The notes below the pieces were generated by a model, which worked only from the letters and a program-made list of their open reading frames with translations, made no database searches and was not told where the DNA came from. A stretch of DNA of 64,000 nt, taken from contig JABXHM010000011.1 of NCBI GenBank assembly GCA_013373625.1, positions 113,867-177,866 of the forward strand. Reading direction: 5' to 3'. The DNA is from Alteromonadaceae bacterium (lineage in GTDB: Bacteria; Pseudomonadota; Gammaproteobacteria; Enterobacterales; Alteromonadaceae). Position 1 is the stretch's first letter. The number at the start of each line of letters is the position of its first letter. Both the position numbers and the translations under genes were made by a program. Of the stretch, positions 25,117 to 34,560 are shown piece by piece.

Positions 25117-25530
25117 ATGAACTCTATCAAACAAAATAACAAAGGTTTTACGTTAATCGAATTGATGATCGTTGTAGCGATTATCGGTATTTTGGCAGCG
25201 GTGGCTTTACCTGCATACCAGAACTACACCAAGAAAGCGCGCTTCTCTGAAGTCATTATGGCCACTCAGGCGCACAAAACAGCCATTGAAGTTTGCGCCC
25301 AAACTGAAGGTGGGCTTACTAACTGTACTGCCGGCTCAAACGGCGTTCCAGCTGACTTGACTACTCCAAGTGCGCTGGTTTCTTCAGTAACCTGGAACGG
25401 CACAAACCTGGTTGCTACTGCAGCGAATACTGGTGGCCTGGCAGGTACTGAAACCTATACCCTTGCAGCAGGTTACAACAACGGCGTAGTTACCTGGACA
25501 GAAACTTGCTCAGACGCAACACTGTGTTAA
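25117..25530 (+). CDS. pilA: Type IV pilin (PilA major pilin-like)
   Basis: Prepilin of 137 residues; the reading frame extends upstream, but the leader begins at [10 protein letters not shown], preceded by CGGAGA. Cleavage after the Gly gives mature [28 protein letters not shown] with Glu5, the hallmark of type IV pilins. The C-terminal half has four cysteines; the pair near the end (ETCSDATLC) is suited to the disulfide-bonded D-region. A strong terminator follows, isolating it from pilC. PilD downstream is the expected processing enzyme. Confidence 0.95.
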   Translation: MNSIKQNNKGFTLIELMIVVAIIGILAAVALPAYQNYTKKARFSEVIMATQAHKTAIEVCAQTEGGLTNCTAGSNGVPADLTTPSALVSSVTWNGTNLVATAANTGGLAGTETYTLAAGYNNGVVTWTETCSDATLC

Positions 25531-25545
25531 TACGGTAAACATATC

Positions 25546-25572
25546 AAAAGCCCAGTATTTGCTGGGCTTTTT
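25546..25572 (+). terminator. Intrinsic terminator after pilA
   Basis: AAAAGCCCAG and CTGGGCTTTTT form a strong stem around a TATTTG loop with a T-run at the end. It lies 15 bases after the pilA stop and 25 bases before pilC, fitting high-level separate expression of the pilin. Confidence 0.93.
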
Positions 25573-25597
25573 GCATTCTGAGTGAGGCGAATTTGCA

Positions 25598-26815
25598 ATG
25601 GCTAAACAACAGGCACTGACTACCTATACCTGGCAGGGTAAAAACCAACGCGGCCAGACGATTAAAGGCGAAACCAGCGCAAAATCTATTCAGGAAGCTA
25701 AAAACCTGCTTCGCCGGCGCGGCATTTCTGCAACCAAAGTCAGAAAACTGGCCAAACCCTTATTCGGCCGGGGTAGCGAAAAGCTGAACGCCGCCGACAT
25801 CAGCGTTATTACCCGCCAGATGGCCACTATGCTGGGTGCGGGTGTCACGCTTATCCAAACCATTGATATGCTGGCCAAAGGCCATGCCAAAGCGGAAGCG
25901 CGAAAGGTCCTCACGCAAATAGGCGACGAAGTCAAAGCCGGTAATCAACTTTCTACTGCTTTGCGCAAGCACCCAAAACACTTTGATGATTTGTATTGCG
26001 ATCTGGTGGAAACCGGTGAGCAATCAGGTGCACTGGAAACCATTTACGACCGGATTGCCGTTTATAAAGAAAAGGCTGAAGCGCTCAAGTCAAAAATTAA
26101 AAAGGCCATGTTTTACCCGATTGCCGTGGTCGTTGTAGCGTTTATTGTTACCACCGTGTTGTTGGTATTCGTGGTACCTCAATTTGAAGAGATCTTTTCG
26201 AGCTTCGGTGCAGAACTCCCGGCCTTTACCCAATTTGTGCTGGCCATCTCCAAATTCGTTCAGGAATACGGTGTATTCTTGCTAGCCGGTATGGGTGTTG
26301 CTGGCTTCTTATTCAAACAATGGTATGGCCGCTCTAAAGATCTGCGCGATAAAATTGATGCCCGGTTGTTAAAAGTGCCGGTAATTGGCGAAATTTTAAA
26401 GAAAGCAGCGATAGCCCGTTTTACACGCACACTGGCCACTACTTTTGCTGCTGGCGTACCTTTAATTGGCGCACTTGAGTCCGCGGCCGGCGCGTCAGGT
26501 AATGCTGTGTACCGCGATGCCATATTGTTTATTCGAAAAGAAGTGGCAGGTGGTATCCAGATGAACACTGCCATGCGCAGTACCAGTGTGTTTCCGGATA
26601 TGGTGACTCAAATGATTGCTATCGGCGAAGAATCGGGGGCCGTAGATGAAATGCTCAGTAAAATTGCAACCATTTACGAAGCAGAAGTCGACGACATGGT
26701 AGATGGCCTCACCAGCTTGCTGGAGCCCATGATCATGGCAGTTCTCGGCGTGGTAATTGGTGGGTTGATCGTGGCTATGTACCTGCCAATATTCCAAATG
26801 GGTATGGTAGTGTAA
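25598..26815 (+). CDS. pilC: Type IV pilus inner membrane platform protein PilC
   Basis: Polytopic platform protein of type IV pilus assembly, 405 residues. Two T2SSF domains are visible: the first near 70-195 (ISVITRQMATMLGAGVTLIQTIDML through FVVPQFEEIFSSFGAELPAFT) and the second near 270-395 (IARFTRTLATTFAAGVPLIGALESAAGASGN through LLEPMIMAVLGVVIGGLIVAMYLPIFQM). Hydrophobic segments occur at about 170, 225 and 380. The extension/assembly ATPase PilB normally encoded directly before it is absent; only the pilA terminator separates pilA from pilC. Confidence 0.96.
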   Translation: MAKQQALTTYTWQGKNQRGQTIKGETSAKSIQEAKNLLRRRGISATKVRKLAKPLFGRGSEKLNAADISVITRQMATMLGAGVTLIQTIDMLAKGHAKAEARKVLTQIGDEVKAGNQLSTALRKHPKHFDDLYCDLVETGEQSGALETIYDRIAVYKEKAEALKSKIKKAMFYPIAVVVVAFIVTTVLLVFVVPQFEEIFSSFGAELPAFTQFVLAISKFVQEYGVFLLAGMGVAGFLFKQWYGRSKDLRDKIDARLLKVPVIGEILKKAAIARFTRTLATTFAAGVPLIGALESAAGASGNAVYRDAILFIRKEVAGGIQMNTAMRSTSVFPDMVTQMIAIGEESGAVDEMLSKIATIYEAEVDDMVDGLTSLLEPMIMAVLGVVIGGLIVAMYLPIFQMGMVV

Positions 26816-26865
26816 TTAAACCTAACCTGTTATTCTGAAAACAGTGTTAATTTAAAAGAACAGCC

Positions 26866-27741
26866 ATGCAATCCATTGTCGATCTATGTCTTTCTCACCC
26901 ATGGTTTTTTTATACCCTTGCAGGCATTGTAAGTTTAATGGTGGGGAGTTTTTTAAATGTCGTCATTTACCGCTTGCCGATAATGATGGAACGGGATTGG
27001 CAGCGGGAATACCACAGCTACTTTACACCGAATGAAGCGCCGCCGCATACTGAACGTTTCGATTTAGTAAAACCAGACAGCACCTGCCCCCAATGTGGCC
27101 ATAAAATCCGTTATTGGGAAAATATCCCGGTGATAAGCTATGTGCTATTGGGGCGGCGTTGCAGCCAGTGTAAAACCGTTATATCTTTTCGCTACCCCGC
27201 AGTAGAGCTAATCACCGCGATAATGAGTGTGTGGATAGCAGTCCACTTCGGCCCCTCACTGGCTGCACTAACAGGCATCGTTCTTACCTGGTTACTGGTT
27301 GCGATGACATTCATCGATTTGGATAAAATGATACTGCCCGATCAGTTAACCCTGCCATTATTGTGGATAGGTCTGCTCGCCAGTACAGATACTGTGTTTG
27401 TTACACCTACCGATGCAATTTTAGGCGCGGCTATTGGTTATTTTATTTTGTGGAGCATTTACTGGGCATTTAAGCTTCTCACTGGTAAAGAAGGCATGGG
27501 CTATGGTGACTTTAAGTTACTCGCAGCACTGGGCGCTTTTACTGGCTGGCAGGGTTTACTGATCATTATTTTGTTGTCCTCTTTTGTTGGTGCCGCATTC
27601 GGCATTGTAATGATGCTTCGCCAAAAACAAGGTAAAGATCTTGCCATCCCGTTTGGCCCCTATTTAGCCATTGCTGGCTGGCTAACACTGCTGTATCAGG
27701 ACATTATCACCACAACTTACTTTAATTGGGTACTGGGGTAA
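26866..27741 (+). CDS. pilD: Prepilin peptidase / N-methyltransferase PilD
   Basis: Inner membrane aspartic protease that cleaves and N-methylates type IV prepilins and type II secretion pseudopilins. Length is 291 residues. The cytoplasmic zinc motif CPQCGHKIRYWENIPVISY...RRCSQC is complete with four Cys. The two catalytic Asp lie in FIDLDKMILPDQLT and GYGDFKLLAALGAFTGW. About seven or eight hydrophobic segments are present. It is followed six bases later by coaE, with which it is probably co-transcribed. Confidence 0.97.
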   Translation: MQSIVDLCLSHPWFFYTLAGIVSLMVGSFLNVVIYRLPIMMERDWQREYHSYFTPNEAPPHTERFDLVKPDSTCPQCGHKIRYWENIPVISYVLLGRRCSQCKTVISFRYPAVELITAIMSVWIAVHFGPSLAALTGIVLTWLLVAMTFIDLDKMILPDQLTLPLLWIGLLASTDTVFVTPTDAILGAAIGYFILWSIYWAFKLLTGKEGMGYGDFKLLAALGAFTGWQGLLIIILLSSFVGAAFGIVMMLRQKQGKDLAIPFGPYLAIAGWLTLLYQDIITTTYFNWVLG

Positions 27742-27747
27742 GTCGCT

Positions 27748-28359
27748 ATGGCTGGCAAAACATTTGTGGTGGGTTTAACCGGCGGAATAGGCTCAGGCAA
27801 GACACTGGTAAGCGATACCTTCGCGAGCCTCGGCGTACCAGTTATTGATGCCGATATTATCGCCCGCGACGTTGTGGCTCCGGGCTCTGCTGGCCTTGCT
27901 GCGATTAGCGCCCACTTTGGCGAGAATATACTTACCGCCGACGGGCAGCTCGACCGCACAGCGCTCCGTGAGCGCGTATTTACCAACGATGATGAAAAAC
28001 AATGGCTGAATAGTTGCCTGCACCCACTCATTCGCAGCGCCATGCAAGATGCAATTGATGCTGCCAGCGCGCCGTATGTTATTTTGGCGGTGCCGCTGTT
28101 ACTGGAAAATAACCTGCAATATATGGTCGACCGTATTGCTGTCGTAGATTGTCCGGAGTCTGTGCAAATGAGCAGAGCACTAAAACGGGATGGTAGCAGT
28201 GAATCTGTGATTAAAAGCATTATGGCAGCGCAGTATGGCCGCGAAAATCGGCTTAAAGCAGCTGATGACGTGATTGATAATAGTGGTGATATTGCGCATA
28301 CCCGGCAACAGGTTGAGACAAACCATGAGCGCTATACTGCGTTGTCAGCAGCCAGGTAG
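27748..28359 (+). CDS. coaE: Dephospho-CoA kinase
   Basis: Last step of coenzyme A synthesis, ATP-dependent phosphorylation of the ribose 3'-OH. Length is 203 residues. The P-loop is GLTGGIGSGKT at residues 8-18; VIDADIIARDVV holds the catalytic Asp, and LNSCLHPLIR and VPLLLENNLQYMVDRIAVVDC are family blocks. Location after pilD and before zapD-yacG is conserved, though three minus-strand genes interrupt here. Confidence 0.96.
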   Translation: MAGKTFVVGLTGGIGSGKTLVSDTFASLGVPVIDADIIARDVVAPGSAGLAAISAHFGENILTADGQLDRTALRERVFTNDDEKQWLNSCLHPLIRSAMQDAIDAASAPYVILAVPLLLENNLQYMVDRIAVVDCPESVQMSRALKRDGSSESVIKSIMAAQYGRENRLKAADDVIDNSGDIAHTRQQVETNHERYTALSAAR

Positions 28360-28369
28360 TATAGTTTAT

Positions 28370-28636
28370 TTACAGCAACGCCTGCTGCATCCATATCCGC
28401 GCAAATCGCCATATCGCTTTGCGCTTGCGATGACGCTTATCGGGATCATCAGCATGCCAGCCCTGTATTGCGCCCGCACTAAAGCTACCCAGCAAACCCA
28501 ATGGCGTGGCCAACATAAGCTTAGACGCGGTGATTGCATCTTCCTGACAATATTTGCCAAGTTCTTTTAGCTCCTGATACTGATGAGCACATTGCTCACG
28601 TTCATTCAGAGATTGACGTAGAAACAGGTTTTTCAT
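28370..28636 (-). CDS. Hypothetical protein, YqjK-like by position
   Basis: Short protein of 88 residues, start ATG 28636 with a good GAGAGGAAT Shine-Dalgarno. The N-terminal half is charged and helical (LNEREQCAHQYQELKELGKYCQEDAITAS), followed by a short hydrophobic Gly-rich stretch (LMLATPLGLLGSFSAGAIQGW) and a basic tail (KRHRKRKAIWRFARIW). I do not recognise the family. It is third in a row after YqjD-like and YqjE-like genes, the place yqjK occupies in E. coli, but sequence likeness was not established. Confidence 0.65.
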   Translation of the reverse strand: MKNLFLRQSLNEREQCAHQYQELKELGKYCQEDAITASKLMLATPLGLLGSFSAGAIQGWHADDPDKRHRKRKAIWRFARIWMQQALL

Positions 28637-28743
28637 ATTCCTCTCACTTAACTTAAGCCAACCGATTAGTTTGAAGTGCTTTTGAGCAGGTCATGAGTTA
28701 ACCCAACAGTCATGTGCAGCGCGTTGACAGTTCGCTGTTTTGC

Positions 28744-29298
28744 TTAGGTATCTTCACGGGTTGGTCGGGGTGACTCAGGGTCGCCTCGCACTGCATTAAG
28801 TAGCGGTGTGACCGTGATATGCCTGAATGCCTGTTTTGCCGTACGCCAAGCAATCCACATTAATAATCCGTTGACACCTAGAAGTATCAGCGCCACCAGT
28901 GCAGGTTGAACCCCTGCTGCCCCAAGCATCACTGCCGCTGTCGCATTAAGAATGAGCCAACAGACGCAACCAAAAGCAAAGGTCGCCAGGGTTGCCAGCA
29001 CGGTTACTAATACCGACTGACGCAACAAACGTGCTTCGGCGCTAATCAGCGCCCATTGGGCCTGCCACTGAAGTTTCTTTGCCTCTATCAGATCGCTGAA
29101 TGTATCAATAACTTCCTGTAAAGAGATGTCATCCGGGTGCTGCTCTGAGGACGCACTGGCTTCATCGGCCGCACCGCTGTTAGCAGTCTGCGACGTTTCA
29201 TCAGCTTCCTGATGCGCATAAGCGCGCGCCTCAGCAGCACCAGTTGGGTGTTGCTGAGGCGAGTCCTGCGTTTCCTTGCCTTGCGTTGTTTTGCTCAT
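28744..29298 (-). CDS. Phage-holin-family / YqjE-like membrane protein
   Basis: Protein of 184 residues. The first 75 are low-complexity and acidic (Gln, Ala, Glu, Ser-rich), then QEVIDTFSDLIEAKKLQWQAQWALISAEARLLRQS, and two strong hydrophobic segments (VLVTVLATLATFAFGCVCWLILNATAAVML and ALVALILLGVNGLLMWIAW). This topology and its place 15 bases after a YqjD-like gene match YqjE of enteric bacteria. The role is unknown; the disordered acidic N-terminus is longer than in E. coli YqjE. Confidence 0.75.
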   Translation of the reverse strand: MSKTTQGKETQDSPQQHPTGAAEARAYAHQEADETSQTANSGAADEASASSEQHPDDISLQEVIDTFSDLIEAKKLQWQAQWALISAEARLLRQSVLVTVLATLATFAFGCVCWLILNATAAVMLGAAGVQPALVALILLGVNGLLMWIAWRTAKQAFRHITVTPLLNAVRGDPESPRPTREDT

Positions 29299-29313
29299 AA
29301 GCAGATAACTATC

Positions 29314-29619
29314 CTATTTGCCTTTTTTGAGCAGCGACGCAACTAACATGCCTGCGGCGAATGTAATACCCGCTGCAGCCACCGGGTTTTCCACGGCGTA
29401 ATTGCGCACGCTTGAACCTAACCATTTCTCTTTAGCTACGCGGCGACGCTCGGCCAAACCTTCTGCCGATGCAGAAGCAGAGTTACGCAGTGATTCTTCT
29501 GCAGACGCAGCTTTTTCCGCGATGGTGTCTAACGATTCGTGCAATGTAGATTGCAGTTTGTCCGTCATTGGATGTGCCTGTTTGTCTTTACCGTTTGCTG
29601 TAGGTTTTGCAGTAGCCAT
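29314..29619 (-). CDS. DUF883 family protein (YqjD/ElaB-like)
   Basis: Small membrane protein of 101 residues. A helical, Ala/Ser/Glu-rich middle (LHESLDTIAEKAASAEESLRNSASASAEGLAERRRVAKEKW) is followed by NPVAAAGITFAAGMLVASLLKKGK, the C-terminal membrane anchor with the family's ...ENPVAAAGI..AGMLVA pattern. E. coli YqjD is a stationary-phase inner membrane protein that associates with ribosomes; transfer of that role is inference. AAAGGAG precedes the start. It heads the YqjD-YqjE-hypothetical unit. Confidence 0.85.
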   Translation of the reverse strand: MATAKPTANGKDKQAHPMTDKLQSTLHESLDTIAEKAASAEESLRNSASASAEGLAERRRVAKEKWLGSSVRNYAVENPVAAAGITFAAGMLVASLLKKGK

Positions 29620-29704
29620 TGAAAGCTCCTTTGGGTTAATGAATACACTTTAATTGAAGCAACAGCCGTTCCAAAACGCTAACCCTATGATATTTAATAA
29701 CTAT

Positions 29705-29732
29705 TTGATAATCCTTAAAAGCCTTGTATACT
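29705..29732 (+). promoter_or_regulatory. Putative zapD promoter
   Basis: TTGATA at 29705-29710 and TATACT at 29727-29732, 16 bases apart, would give a leader of about 180 nt for zapD. The rest of 29620-29917 shows no gene. Confidence 0.5.
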
Positions 29733-29917
29733 TTACAGGTAAAATCTGCAGGGCAACATTGTAATTCCTTCTTGCTTTGAGTGATACATTTACAAAGGTC
29801 AGGGAAAATGCTCATACTTTGTGCACAAGCGTAGGTAAGTCGTGCTCTTCAGCCGATTCAATTGGTAAAATTCAGGGCGTACTGGTAGTCTAGAACGAAT
29901 AATTTGAGAGGAACCGA

Positions 29918-30673
29918 ATGTCTAACTCCACGGTATACGAATTCCCTTTAAAAGAAAAAGTTCGTAACTACCTTCGTATCGAGCAGCTCATGAGTCAGCT
30001 CAAGCTAGGTGCAGCTGGTCACAACGATGGTTTAGCGCTGTATTTCTTTGAACAACTTTTCACTTTACTCGATCTGTTTGAGCGCATTGATATTCGTACA
30101 GACATTCTTAAAGATCTCGATGCCCACGAAAAAAACCTGGTGCACTGGTCTCAATTACCGAATATTGACAACGTTGCATTACAAAATACGTTGCGGTCTA
30201 TTGTTAATGTCCGTGACAAACTCAAAAGCAGTAAAAAAATTAGCGCTACATTGCGGGATGATAAATTTTTGGCCAGCATTCGACAGCGTTTTGCGATCCC
30301 CGGCGGAACCTGTAGTTTTGATTTGCCTAATTTACATTACTGGACCAACCGCCCCGTTGCAGAACGTCAGGAAGATCTTAAGCAGTGGACCGAGTGTTTT
30401 GCACTCACCGAGCAAGCAATAAGCATTGCCCTCTCGTTTCTACGCGAACGTGCGGGCTTTGTTCTAACTGAAGCCACAAATGGTTTTTATCAGGGCGTTT
30501 CTGAAGCCAAAAATGAGTTAGTACGAATTCGCTGCGCCACCGACCTGGATTATTTTCCGACACTCAGCGGAAATAAGTACCGGTACGCAATCAGGTTTAT
30601 GTATTATAACTCATCCGACGGTCAGTCAGGGTCTGTCGAACAGAATGTCCAATTTGAATTAGCAGCGTGTTAA
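29918..30673 (+). CDS. zapD: Cell division protein ZapD
   Basis: FtsZ-bundling protein of the early divisome (formerly YacF/DUF1342), 251 residues. Family blocks: [22 protein letters not shown] at the N-terminus, [50 protein letters not shown], and RFMYY near the C-terminus. A GAGAGGAAC Shine-Dalgarno precedes the ATG. It is next to yacG as in enterics. This is the only Zap protein in the window; ZapA is missing from its usual place beside 6S RNA. Confidence 0.96.
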   Translation: MSNSTVYEFPLKEKVRNYLRIEQLMSQLKLGAAGHNDGLALYFFEQLFTLLDLFERIDIRTDILKDLDAHEKNLVHWSQLPNIDNVALQNTLRSIVNVRDKLKSSKKISATLRDDKFLASIRQRFAIPGGTCSFDLPNLHYWTNRPVAERQEDLKQWTECFALTEQAISIALSFLRERAGFVLTEATNGFYQGVSEAKNELVRIRCATDLDYFPTLSGNKYRYAIRFMYYNSSDGQSGSVEQNVQFELAAC

Positions 30674-30675
30674 TC

Positions 30676-30903
30676 ATGAAAGTAAAATGCCCAACTTGTC
30701 AGCAAGACGTAGAATGGATTGCCGCCAGCGAATATCGCCCGTTTTGCAGCAAAAAATGTCAATTGATCGATTTAGGTGAATGGGCCGACGAAGAAAAGGT
30801 TATCTCCTCACCTGTTCAGGAGTCTGATCTGAGCAACAGTATTGATCCCGAAGACATCGAAGCCATGCTTAGCGAGCAGCACAGCGACTTTTTTAAACAC
30901 TAG
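30676..30903 (+). CDS. yacG: DNA gyrase inhibitor YacG
   Basis: Zinc protein of 75 residues that binds GyrB and inhibits gyrase in E. coli. The four-Cys zinc site is visible: [14 protein letters not shown] (C-x2-C) and [21 protein letters not shown] (C-x3-C). The frame could begin at GTG 30667, but ATG 30676 starts directly before the zinc site, just past the zapD stop at 30673, and is chosen. The acidic C-terminal tail follows the family pattern. Confidence 0.95.
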   Translation: MKVKCPTCQQDVEWIAASEYRPFCSKKCQLIDLGEWADEEKVISSPVQESDLSNSIDPEDIEAMLSEQHSDFFKH

Positions 30904-30916
30904 GTACGCAATAAAC

Positions 30917-31780
30917 ATGATCCGTAATATTACATTTGTGGGTGCAACCCATGGTAATGAACAAAGTGGTATTCAACTCGTCAAAAACTGGCAACGTTTT
31001 GGCTTGCCGCAGGAATATAGTCAACTTAGTGTCGATTGTTGTCTGGCGAACAAGGCAGCCATGGATGCCAATGTCCGGTTTGTGGAAGAAGATCTTAATC
31101 GTCAATTCACACCGGCGCTCTTAAGCCAGGAACCTAACAGTCAGGAAGCACGTCTTGCTCATGCTCTCAATGAGCAGTGGGGACCAAAAGGTGCGTCAGA
31201 TATAGATTTACTTGTTGATATTCACAATACCACCAGCGCCATGGGCGCTACACTGATTATTCTTGAAACTGATGAATTTCATACCCAATTGGCCAGATAC
31301 GTAAAGCAGCAAATGCCAAATGCGAACATTCTGGTTGAAGACGAAAAACCTACCGCCGAACATGGATACCTTTGTACCCTCGGTCAGCGCGGTATTATGA
31401 TAGAAGTCGGTGCGCAGCCCCAGGGCTTATTGCGGGCTGATATCTATGCCCTGACCAAACAAATGGCATTAACGGTTCTCGACTTTGTGCTGTTGTACAA
31501 CCAGCAAAACGTCCCCCAATTACCGCCCTGTGAAGTATTTCGGTTTGGCGAAAACATCACCTACCCGCTTGATGATCGATCTGAACGATTAGCAATGATT
31601 CACCCCGCCTTACAGGATCACGATTTCAAACCGGTAAACAAAGGTGAACCAGTATTTGAAATGTTTAATGGTGACCAACAAACCTGGCAAGGCGATACCA
31701 TCTATCCCCATTTTATTAACGAAGCAGCTTATCACAAGCTACACGTTGCATTTGCTACGGCAATAAAAGCGACGCTGTAA
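30917..31780 (+). CDS. Aspartoacylase (AspA/AstE family)
   Basis: Zinc carboxypeptidase-like deacylase of 287 residues, predicted to hydrolyse an N-acyl-aspartate. MIRNITFVGATHGNEQSGIQLV carries the His and Glu zinc ligands (G-x-HGNE), DLNRQF the substrate Arg, LLVDIHNTTSAMG the third ligand His, and IMIEVGAQPQG the catalytic Glu. The frame is open 25 codons upstream; I place the start at ATG 30917 where family similarity begins. It follows yacG by 13 bases and may share its transcript. N-acetylaspartate as substrate is an inference from the family. Confidence 0.88.
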   Translation: MIRNITFVGATHGNEQSGIQLVKNWQRFGLPQEYSQLSVDCCLANKAAMDANVRFVEEDLNRQFTPALLSQEPNSQEARLAHALNEQWGPKGASDIDLLVDIHNTTSAMGATLIILETDEFHTQLARYVKQQMPNANILVEDEKPTAEHGYLCTLGQRGIMIEVGAQPQGLLRADIYALTKQMALTVLDFVLLYNQQNVPQLPPCEVFRFGENITYPLDDRSERLAMIHPALQDHDFKPVNKGEPVFEMFNGDQQTWQGDTIYPHFINEAAYHKLHVAFATAIKATL

Positions 31781-32253
31781 TCATCCAGCGGTAATATTGC
31801 GAAACCAGGCGCCATAAGCCTGTCAATAGAGCCGCAACACGCTAATTATTTTGCTGCACAATGCAACAGCAGTATCCGCATATGTTCCTTGCATATGCCC
31901 CGCTCAAACATGTGTTCAAATATATGCTTAGCCTCGAATATTCATCCACCTGTTCAGGGCATCCTCAACAATTTTATTATACTTAATAGCAATACGTAAA
32001 AATTTTAAATTGTGCTACTTTTATACAATGCATGAAATTAGGTGAGTAAACCTGTTTTTATTTATGCCGGTCCTGAATGTTGTAATGGAAGCAGTATAGA
32101 GTAACGCTATCGAACAAATTTCATACTGAAGATTCGGACAATTTGAAACCGCAGATAACGATAGCCGGAAGTATTGCATTGTTATCTTCAGGGAAGAGCT
32201 TTTACAGTATGACAGAGATGGTTTCTTCAATTTGATTTTTGGAGAGTAATTTA
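31781..32253. other. Gene-free interval before the chemoreceptor
   Basis: About 470 A+T-rich bases. I see several CATATG-type short repeats (31870-31925) but no gene, tRNA or clear terminator. It presumably contains the promoter for the downstream chemoreceptor. Confidence 0.5.
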
Positions 32254-33558
32254 GTGTTAATATCAGCAGCAAAACATAAAGTCCAGGTGACTGAACAACA
32301 AAACGTTATTGACTCTCAGCAGCAATTAATTGATTCAATAAAACAACACGTGGCAAACATTGAGTTTTCACCCAACGGTACGATTATCAATGCGAACGAC
32401 GTGTTCTTATCGCTAATGGGTTATGCTAAAAGTGATATTATTGGTGAGCATCACCGGATCTTTTGCGTTGGTGATACTACATCCTCCCCTGAATATCAGC
32501 ACTTCTGGCAGCAACTCAATGCTGGTGAACAACAAAGCAAAACCTTTAAACGTAAAAAAGCCAATGGCGATATAATTTGGTTAGAAGCGACTTACATGCC
32601 GGTATTAGATCAAAGTGGTTCCGTGCGCTCAGTATTCAAAATCGCCTATGACGTTACCCAAAAGGTTTTAGAAAGGGATGCATTTCAAGCCGTCAATACT
32701 GCGCTGGATAAATCCATGGCGGTGATTGAGTTCAAGCCTGACGGTACCATACTAACCGCCAACCAAAACTTTCTGGAATCAGTCGGTTACCGGCTCGAAC
32801 AAATTAAGGGACAGCATCATCGAATGTTCTGTACCGAAGAATTTCTGAGTGAAAACCCCAATTTTTGGGCCTCTCTTGCCCAAGGCAACCATACCCAGGG
32901 TCTTTTCGAGCGCAAGAATAGCCAGGGTGATAGCATTTGGCTTGAAGCCAGTTATAACCCCATATTGGATAACAACGGTACCGTAACAAAAGTGGTGAAG
33001 TTTGCCAGCGACGTTACCCGTCAGGTTAAAGAGAAACAAATGATAGCTGAAGCGGCAGACTTGTCATTTGCCACTGCTGAGGAAACGGCCCAAATTGCGC
33101 AGCAAGGTACAGAGCTATTACGTACGTCAGTGACGGCCTCCACAGAAGCTATGCGTGATGTTGATACGACCAATGGCCTGATGCAAAAGCTTAACGAGCA
33201 ATCTCACAAAATTGAGGATATTGTCTCAACAATTCGCTCCATCGCAGATCAAACCAACTTGCTTGCCCTTAATGCTGCAATTGAAGCGGCCAGAGCGGGG
33301 GATCAGGGACGCGGCTTTGCCGTGGTCGCAGACGAGGTGCGCCAACTTGCCAGCCGCACCAGTTCGTCCACTGTAGAAATAGAATCAGTAGTCAACGAAA
33401 ACAAAGAGTTATCGCAAACAGCTTCAGGGCAGATGCAAAGCGTCAAACGTAACGTAGAAGAAACTAATGACAAAATCGCTCAGGTGCAAAATGTAATGCA
33501 CGAAATACATGTTGGCGCAGTGAATGTTTCTCAGTCCGTTTCATCAATACTGAAATAG
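32254..33558 (+). CDS. Soluble PAS-PAS methyl-accepting chemotaxis protein
   Basis: Cytoplasmic chemoreceptor of about 434 residues without a membrane segment. Two PAS domains in tandem: the first about 25-140 ([47 protein letters not shown]), the second about 150-260 ([44 protein letters not shown]). The signalling domain contains the hairpin tip [37 protein letters not shown]. The GTG at 32254 is chosen because GGAGAG lies seven bases before it. The layout is that of BdlA-type receptors of biofilm dispersal; ligand and cofactor are unknown. Confidence 0.92.
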   Translation: MLISAAKHKVQVTEQQNVIDSQQQLIDSIKQHVANIEFSPNGTIINANDVFLSLMGYAKSDIIGEHHRIFCVGDTTSSPEYQHFWQQLNAGEQQSKTFKRKKANGDIIWLEATYMPVLDQSGSVRSVFKIAYDVTQKVLERDAFQAVNTALDKSMAVIEFKPDGTILTANQNFLESVGYRLEQIKGQHHRMFCTEEFLSENPNFWASLAQGNHTQGLFERKNSQGDSIWLEASYNPILDNNGTVTKVVKFASDVTRQVKEKQMIAEAADLSFATAEETAQIAQQGTELLRTSVTASTEAMRDVDTTNGLMQKLNEQSHKIEDIVSTIRSIADQTNLLALNAAIEAARAGDQGRGFAVVADEVRQLASRTSSSTVEIESVVNENKELSQTASGQMQSVKRNVEETNDKIAQVQNVMHEIHVGAVNVSQSVSSILK

Positions 33559-33584
33559 CGTTCGGTTCGGTCGTTAAGTCTGGC

Positions 33585-34391
33585 CTAATTCGCCTCTTTG
33601 CGCGTGGACAAGCTAATTAAATCAATAGTAGAAAGTTCTGGAATAGCCCGCTGCATTTGCTGCTCTATGCCATCGAGTTCAGTGAAATAGTCGCAGTACC
33701 AACGGGCTTTTTCCGGTAACGTGGTGTGCACTGGCGGTCCTACCGAATCTGAGGTTGCAGCGTAGTGTGCCAAACGCTCATTAATCGCTGACATTTCGAC
33801 CTCATCCACGACAAACCTATCAGAATCCATTGTCCCAAGCATGGTAAGTATGCTTCCCACAGAGGTAGTTAACGTTTTAGAAAACGGCGCCATAAGCTCA
33901 TTATTGTCAAACTGCTCAAGCTCTTCTATATGACTTGGGCCAAGATAGTAGAATGTGCGTTTATAGCGAAATTTCACTCTCACCATTTTTTTTATGTTCT
34001 TTACCGCCACATTAAGTTTTTCAAAACTATCGTGGTCGCTGCCCAGCAGTGAAGTAAACATTTGCTGTACCGACTCAGCAGCCAGGTCGATACCCGTTGT
34101 AGCCAGAAGGGTTACTTGCGGCACAACGGCGTGCAAACCATTCGCGTAATCGGTGACCAGACGGGCCTGATGTGGGGTTAATTTTAGCCAGTTTCCGTCC
34201 ACAAACAGTTGTTGCTGGTGATTAATTTGATAAACCGTGAAGTAGTCTTTAACCACACGGATTTGCCCGTCCTTAACCACTACACCATAATTCAAATCTA
34301 CATTGCAGGAATAGTGGGCTGCAACCGGTAACGATACAGCACTACCGGCAAAACCCAGCAATATTAAGAGAAATCTAGCAATATTTTTCAT
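33585..34391 (-). CDS. DUF2884 (YggN) family secreted protein
   Basis: Exported protein of 268 residues. MKNIARFLLILLGFAGSAVSLPVAA is a signal peptide, so ATG 34391 is preferred to the upstream 34415. The mature N-terminus HYSCNVDLNYGVVVKDGQIRV and the block QLFVDGNWLKLTPHQARLVTDYANGL resemble the YggN/DUF2884 family of periplasmic proteins. No catalytic motif is visible. It converges with the chemoreceptor gene; function unknown. Confidence 0.75.
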   Translation of the reverse strand: MKNIARFLLILLGFAGSAVSLPVAAHYSCNVDLNYGVVVKDGQIRVVKDYFTVYQINHQQQLFVDGNWLKLTPHQARLVTDYANGLHAVVPQVTLLATTGIDLAAESVQQMFTSLLGSDHDSFEKLNVAVKNIKKMVRVKFRYKRTFYYLGPSHIEELEQFDNNELMAPFSKTLTTSVGSILTMLGTMDSDRFVVDEVEMSAINERLAHYAATSDSVGPPVHTTLPEKARWYCDYFTELDGIEQQMQRAIPELSTIDLISLSTRKEAN

Positions 34392-34560
34392 ATCAATATT
34401 GTGAGCGCAAAACAATAAATGAAAAAGTCGCTTTAGACCAGATCACTAAAAATCAGGCTGAACAGTGTCAGCAATTTACGCCTCCGGAAAGAAGACTATG
34501 ATACGCAATGCTTGTCCGTAAATACCGGTTAATGCAAAGTATGTAAATAATAAACAGCAA

